IMG/VR virus record: IMGVR_UViG_3300018063_000343
Span: 1 to 32,709 of that record
DNA: 32,709 nucleotides
DNA from: a virus
Reading direction: 5' to 3' (one strand)
Made by a program: the position numbers and the translations under genes. Shown in pieces: positions 28,766-32,709 of this stretch. The notes beneath the pieces are model-generated. The model was given only the letters and a program-made list of their open reading frames with translations, was not told where the DNA came from and searched no databases. Every line of letters begins with the position of its first letter. Position 1 is the first letter of the stretch.

Positions 28766-30948
28766 TGGCGCTCAATCTTGACGTAACCAAACTCCCCCCC
28801 CTGGGTCATATTCTGGAACCCTGTGAAGTCATCTCCATCCCCGCCGGAGCAGCGCCCAAGGCTATCATAGTCGAGCTACCCGGCATCGAAGGCGCACGGG
28901 TGCATGTACGCTGGTCTGGGTTCCCGGCGCTAATCGTTGGCGACTTCGTAGCCATTCAGCGGCGGCAAATGGGCGCGTCGCAATACGTGATCGTCGGCGC
29001 GAGCGCGGGCACGGCCATAGGCGACCCCATTCTCAAAAGCCTGATCGACGCCAAGGGCGACCTGATCGCCGGCACGGCGGCGGATACGCCGGCGCGGCTG
29101 GCGGTGGGGACGAATGGGAAGGTTCTTACTGCTAATAGCGCGGAGGCGACGGGGCTGGAGTGGGTGACGCCGAGCGGAGGCGCTGCCGCATCCGAGACGG
29201 TCGCCGGCATTGCCGAACTGGCCACCCAGACCGAAACAAACGCCGGCACGGATGACCTGCGGATCGTGACGCCGCTGAAATTGCATGGATTCGTCTTAGC
29301 CAGGTACTTCAAGAACTTCCTGGCCGACAGCCTGACTTACGATATTTGGCCGCGTGGCGCAACATTCAACGATGTCGCCGATGGTTTTCTTGTCACCGGC
29401 AAATGGTATGCACTGCACAACGGGCAAGCGCCAGACATCACCAGGCAAGCGGCAGGGGTTACCGACCCGCTCACGCACAATCTGCGCTGCACGTTTGACA
29501 GCGCCAGTAGCCAGGTAGGGATAATTGAGTTCATTTCATACGCCGACACGGTGGCTCTAAGAGGACAAAATATAACGCTTGCGGCAGACTTTTGGGGCAC
29601 TAATGTCGGCAATTTGCGAATGTCTGTATTGGAGTGGTCAGGCACTGCCGATGCCTATACAATTGATGTTGTTGACACATGGGGCGCTGGTACTCCTACA
29701 CTAGTAGCCGATTGGGATTACACCGATGTCCCTGCCGACATTGCCATTTCCGGCACCCGCACCCGGAAAACCATCGCTGCCGCTGTGCCGGTCAGTAACA
29801 CATCCAATAATTTGGCCGTGTTTATATGGTCATCCGACATAGAAGGGTCAGGCGACCTTTTCAATGTTGCCAGGGTCAAGCTGGAGCAGGGTTCGGTAGC
29901 CACAAACTTAATAACTGCTACGTTTGAAGAAGAGCTGGCCGCGATATATGGCAAGATAAACCTAATCAAAGCCAAAAACACAACCGGCAGCACCCTTATT
30001 GCCGGCCTGATGATGTACACAACCTATGTTGCAGGCTCAGGGACAGAGGTCGAATATGCGGCCTCGTCGTCGACACTCTACTCTTCATCGGCAGTGGTGG
30101 TGGTGGTGGGAGGGGTGGATGGTGCGGATGTTATGGTGGCTGCGAGAGGGAGATACAGCCTTTTCTATACCGGCACGGCGCCCTCTCAGGGAGATTATTT
30201 GATCTTTGGGGCATCCGGCGCGGTGGTACGCCAGACGTTCATGTCGCCGGAGGTCGTGGCGATTGCGCAGGCGGCGGGGAGTGGGGGACTGGTGGATGCG
30301 CTGCTGCTGACGGGGCGTGTATACGCGCCCCTGTCCTCTACTGAGGATATTTTCAGGGTCGGGAGCGCCAGTGTGGGCAATTTCACCGGCACAATCAATG
30401 GAACGCCAAGCGGCTCAACCCTGGTCTACACCATCACGGGAGGCACAAATGAGAATACGATCAAGCCGGCCTCTGCCGGCGAACTGGCAAAAATCGTCTT
30501 GCACAACACCACGCGGGGAACCTCGCTGCTCATTGACAGTGTTGACCTGGCAACAAACACGATTACTTTTACGGATGCTGTGCCGGGGGCATGGGTTAAT
30601 ACAGATGTGATTACTACTCGTTCGCAGACTAACACCAACACAGCCGGCAGCGCCTACTTTTTTGACTACGATCTGAGCAGCGCCGATAATACAGCCGTGC
30701 CGGCCCTGGCGGTTTCTGTGTCAGGCTGGCTTTTAATGCTGGATAGCGGGAGTGGGACGCTCGACCTACATCCATTCGAGGCATTTGCAGCCTCCAAGGA
30801 TTTGCAGGCTTATAGTCAGACCGGCAATGCCTGGATTGCCGATTTACCGCTCATCAATCGTAAATTTTGCATCAGAAATCAGGCGTCAGGCAGCGCCACG
30901 GCTACATTTTTGATGCGCTTGACGGGGATAGTGATAGCAGCACCTTAA
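28765..30948 (+). CDS. tail fibre / receptor-binding protein
   Basis: A 727-residue protein. Residues about 85-140 carry the known tail-fibre motif KSLIDAKGDLIAGTAADTPA with LAVGTNGKVLTANSAEATGL, followed by ETVAGIAELATQTETNAGTD, a second widely shared fibre motif. The remainder is a mosaic of beta domains (a jelly-roll-like part at about 180-370) and a Ser/Val-rich part with a Val-Gly run. The N-terminal 70 residues likely anchor it to the hub. It probably recognises the host surface and determines host range. Overlaps the hub gene by one base. Confidence 0.85.
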   Translation: MALNLDVTKLPPLGHILEPCEVISIPAGAAPKAIIVELPGIEGARVHVRWSGFPALIVGDFVAIQRRQMGASQYVIVGASAGTAIGDPILKSLIDAKGDLIAGTAADTPARLAVGTNGKVLTANSAEATGLEWVTPSGGAAASETVAGIAELATQTETNAGTDDLRIVTPLKLHGFVLARYFKNFLADSLTYDIWPRGATFNDVADGFLVTGKWYALHNGQAPDITRQAAGVTDPLTHNLRCTFDSASSQVGIIEFISYADTVALRGQNITLAADFWGTNVGNLRMSVLEWSGTADAYTIDVVDTWGAGTPTLVADWDYTDVPADIAISGTRTRKTIAAAVPVSNTSNNLAVFIWSSDIEGSGDLFNVARVKLEQGSVATNLITATFEEELAAIYGKINLIKAKNTTGSTLIAGLMMYTTYVAGSGTEVEYAASSSTLYSSSAVVVVVGGVDGADVMVAARGRYSLFYTGTAPSQGDYLIFGASGAVVRQTFMSPEVVAIAQAAGSGGLVDALLLTGRVYAPLSSTEDIFRVGSASVGNFTGTINGTPSGSTLVYTITGGTNENTIKPASAGELAKIVLHNTTRGTSLLIDSVDLATNTITFTDAVPGAWVNTDVITTRSQTNTNTAGSAYFFDYDLSSADNTAVPALAVSVSGWLLMLDSGSGTLDLHPFEAFAASKDLQAYSQTGNAWIADLPLINRKFCIRNQASGSATATFLMRLTGIVIAAP

Positions 30949-30957
30949 GGAGAAAAA

Positions 30958-31401
30958 GTGACCATTCAAATAATCAAAGTTTCCACCGAGAACGATTGGG
31001 AAACTGGCGAACCCGCCAACCGCACGGCTCATTTTACCATTCAGAGTGGGGGCGGTATCGTGTACAGTTGGAGCATGGGCGGGTTGCCTCTGACGGGCGG
31101 AGTCCAGGCAATGCTGGAGGCGGAGGAAACGCAGCTTTATGCGGAGGCCAGTGCGAGTGGGAACGTAGCAACGCCGGCTGAACTGGAGATGGCCGGCGCG
31201 CGGGCGTGGTACGTGGCGAATCCGGGGACAAAAGCCGCCGTGTTTGACAAAACGGTTGCTCAGGAAAACACGGATATAACGGCGCTGATTGCAGCCTCGT
31301 TCCCGTCAGCAAGCGCGGCGGTCAAGGCGGGTTGGTTGCAACTGCTAATGTCCAGTTTGCTGGACACGCGGGTCAATGCGCACGACCGTGACCTGGTCTA
31401 G
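30958..31401 (+). CDS. small protein after tail fibre gene (147 aa)
   Basis: A 147-residue protein from GTG 30958 with AAGGAG upstream. The N-terminal half is strand-rich (IQIIKVSTENDWETGEPANR), the C-terminal half helical and Ala-rich. Likely a tail fibre assembly or accessory protein by position. Its stop is 4 bp from the stop of the convergent recombinase gene. Confidence 0.6.
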   Translation: MTIQIIKVSTENDWETGEPANRTAHFTIQSGGGIVYSWSMGGLPLTGGVQAMLEAEETQLYAEASASGNVATPAELEMAGARAWYVANPGTKAAVFDKTVAQENTDITALIAASFPSASAAVKAGWLQLLMSSLLDTRVNAHDRDLV

Positions 31402-31404
31402 TTG

Positions 31405-32709
31405 TTAGCCCAAAATCACGAACATATCCAACCACGTGACACGTTCCTCGGACTTCGCCTCAATCGACGTTGCGAACAAGTCGAAAAGCGGCGCAGCCTG
31501 GGGCGATGGAAAAATCGCCGCGATCTGGCCATCCACGATCTTGATCCGCTGAATGAACTCCCGTAGCATCACCTTCTGCTGGTGCGGGTCGGCCTCCGAC
31601 AATTGTCCCATAGGCCCCATTATTTCATCTATCAGCGCGTCTACCTCGGCGGCGTCGGCGGGCGTCACCGTCGTCTTTTCCAGCCGCTGGATCTCCGCCC
31701 GCAACGGCCCGTCGCGGCGGTCGAACTCCGCCCGGGTGATTGCGCCCGTGATCCGCAGGTCGATCAGGCGCTCGTGATCCTCGCGCCGCTGCTGCAGCTC
31801 GGCCTGGTCGCCCTCGTCCTCGCTGGCCAAAAGGAGCGCCCTCAGCCGCTCGGCGCTCTGGCGAAAAATCGGCTCGCAGCTCGTAACCCGCTCGACGAAT
31901 TCCAGCACCTCCGCCTCCAGGTCCAGCGCCGGGAGCATCCGCTCGGTGCAATCCCCCTTACTGTACTGATGGCGATAGTAGTAATGCCGCCCGTGCTGGG
32001 CGTGCTGGCCACCCAGCGCCTGGCCACAGCGCCCGCAGTAGAGCAGTCCGGATAACAGGTACAAATGGTAGCCCGACCTGTCGCTCGCCCGGCGGGATAA
32101 ATGCCGCGCCTGAAAAACTACGCCCACCCGCTCGCACAACTCGACCGGCAGAATTGGCTCGTGGCCGCCGGGTAACACCGGCCGGTTGCGGTGCTGCTTG
32201 ATCGGCGTCGTCGGCGATGGGGGCAGCTCGCCGGCGTAGAGCTGCCAATGACGGATGACGCTGTGGACGGTTTGGCGGTTGAAGGGTTTTGGGGCGGTAA
32301 GGTTTTGTTCCCAATGTCGCCAGCCAGCGAGGTTGAGCGCGTGACCTACCTCGGCAACGCTGTAATGCCCGTTGCTGTAGTAGTCAAAAATGGCGCGGAG
32401 GCTGTCGTGAAAATAACGCTTTTCCCAGGGCGGCGGCAATTCAATGCCGTCAGGTACCACCTTGCGAGTGGATGGGTCGCGCCGGTAGGCCGGGCGAGCT
32501 TCTTGGGTAATAGGATTATACCAATAAAAGCGGGTTGAAGGGATCAAATGTTTGGTAATTTCATCACGGCCACAACCGAATGGGGCAGGCCCCCAATGCC
32601 TATGTAGTGTCTGGACTTTGTAGGCCACAGTGGCCGCCATTCGTTCAGAGGACTTGGAACTTTCCCACTCAGCAATACCCATCAGCAAAGAGGCCATCAT
32701 TCTGCCATC
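31405..32709 (-). CDS. large serine recombinase (phage integrase), partial
   Basis: The coding region runs off the right edge, where the reverse strand reads DGRMMASLLMGIAEWESSKS, the end of the catalytic domain with the start of the E helix. Visible parts: a recombinase domain (about residues 25-190 of the visible part), a zinc ribbon with CGRCG and a later Cys (GDCTERM), and a coiled-coil region (about 270-370) with heptads. The catalytic Ser lies outside the window. It would integrate the phage by attP x attB recombination. The attachment site, usually next to the integrase start, is not in the window. Confidence 0.92.
   Translation of the reverse strand, partial: DGRMMASLLMGIAEWESSKSSERMAATVAYKVQTLHRHWGPAPFGCGRDEITKHLIPSTRFYWYNPITQEARPAYRRDPSTRKVVPDGIELPPPWEKRYFHDSLRAIFDYYSNGHYSVAEVGHALNLAGWRHWEQNLTAPKPFNRQTVHSVIRHWQLYAGELPPSPTTPIKQHRNRPVLPGGHEPILPVELCERVGVVFQARHLSRRASDRSGYHLYLLSGLLYCGRCGQALGGQHAQHGRHYYYRHQYSKGDCTERMLPALDLEAEVLEFVERVTSCEPIFRQSAERLRALLLASEDEGDQAELQQRREDHERLIDLRITGAITRAEFDRRDGPLRAEIQRLEKTTVTPADAAEVDALIDEIMGPMGQLSEADPHQQKVMLREFIQRIKIVDGQIAAIFPSPQAAPLFDLFATSIEAKSEERVTWLDMFVILG

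Noticed and set aside
31402-31404. An attP site between the last tail gene and the integrase gene.
   Set aside because: Only 3 bp separate the two convergent genes; the attachment site is more likely upstream of the integrase start, outside the window.

Overview
The window looks like most of a long-tailed (siphovirus-type) phage or prophage. It holds a complete packaging, head and tail gene order, preceded by small accessory genes and followed by a large serine recombinase cut off at the right edge. There is no contractile sheath gene. DNA is GC-rich and Shine-Dalgarno (SD) sites are common. Head-to-tail stop/start overlaps (ATGA, GTGA, TAGTG) are frequent. Dispersed 7-bp tandem repeats (AGTAGTC, GGATGAA, GGGACCG, AGTAGGT) at gene junctions hint at a host with heptamer repeats; Chloroflexota is a guess, and nothing here fixes the host. 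I see no 16S rRNA, tRNA, lysis enzyme, replicative helicase or C1-type repressor.

Layout. (1) 17-4012, plus strand: accessory operon with a DUF3102-like protein, Cys-rich small proteins, a DEDDh exonuclease, an HAD-type phosphatase and a compact DNA polymerase X-like nucleotidyltransferase, ended by an intrinsic terminator. (2) 4106-4798: membrane protein. (3) 5733-4934, minus strand: three-gene operon with its own promoter, a dyad in the promoter, and a terminator. (4) 5836-8761, plus strand: a tiny 36-aa ORF, membrane proteins and coiled-coil proteins. Part of this is driven by a near-consensus promoter followed at once by a terminator-like hairpin. (5) 8764-9741: consensus promoter with an inverted operator-like repeat, a Xre-type regulator and an HNH endonuclease. 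(6) 9787-13343: packaging genes. The large terminase carries a 366-aa intein with the class 3 signature (W, C, T) and a LAGLIDADG endonuclease, inserted inside the P-loop. (7) 13327-13510: a gene-free interval with a promoter, strongly structured sequence and a strong terminator. (8) 13524-31401: portal, a protease/capsid fusion with an ideal internal start site, head completion, tail completion, tail tube, frameshifted tail chaperones (A_AAA_AAG), tape measure, distal tail/hub and fibre genes. One minus-strand moron with a leaderless promoter interrupts this block. (9) 31405-32709, minus strand: serine integrase.

How it works together: the terminase small and large subunits with HNH cut and package DNA through the portal into a capsid made from the protease/capsid gene. 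Connector and tail completion proteins join it to a tube whose length is set by the tape measure with the two chaperones. The fibre and propeller proteins would contact the host. Strongest items for a second look: the structured terminase-portal interval, the nested capsid start, the class 3 intein, the heptamer hairpins, and the unrecognised accessory modules at 4934-8761.
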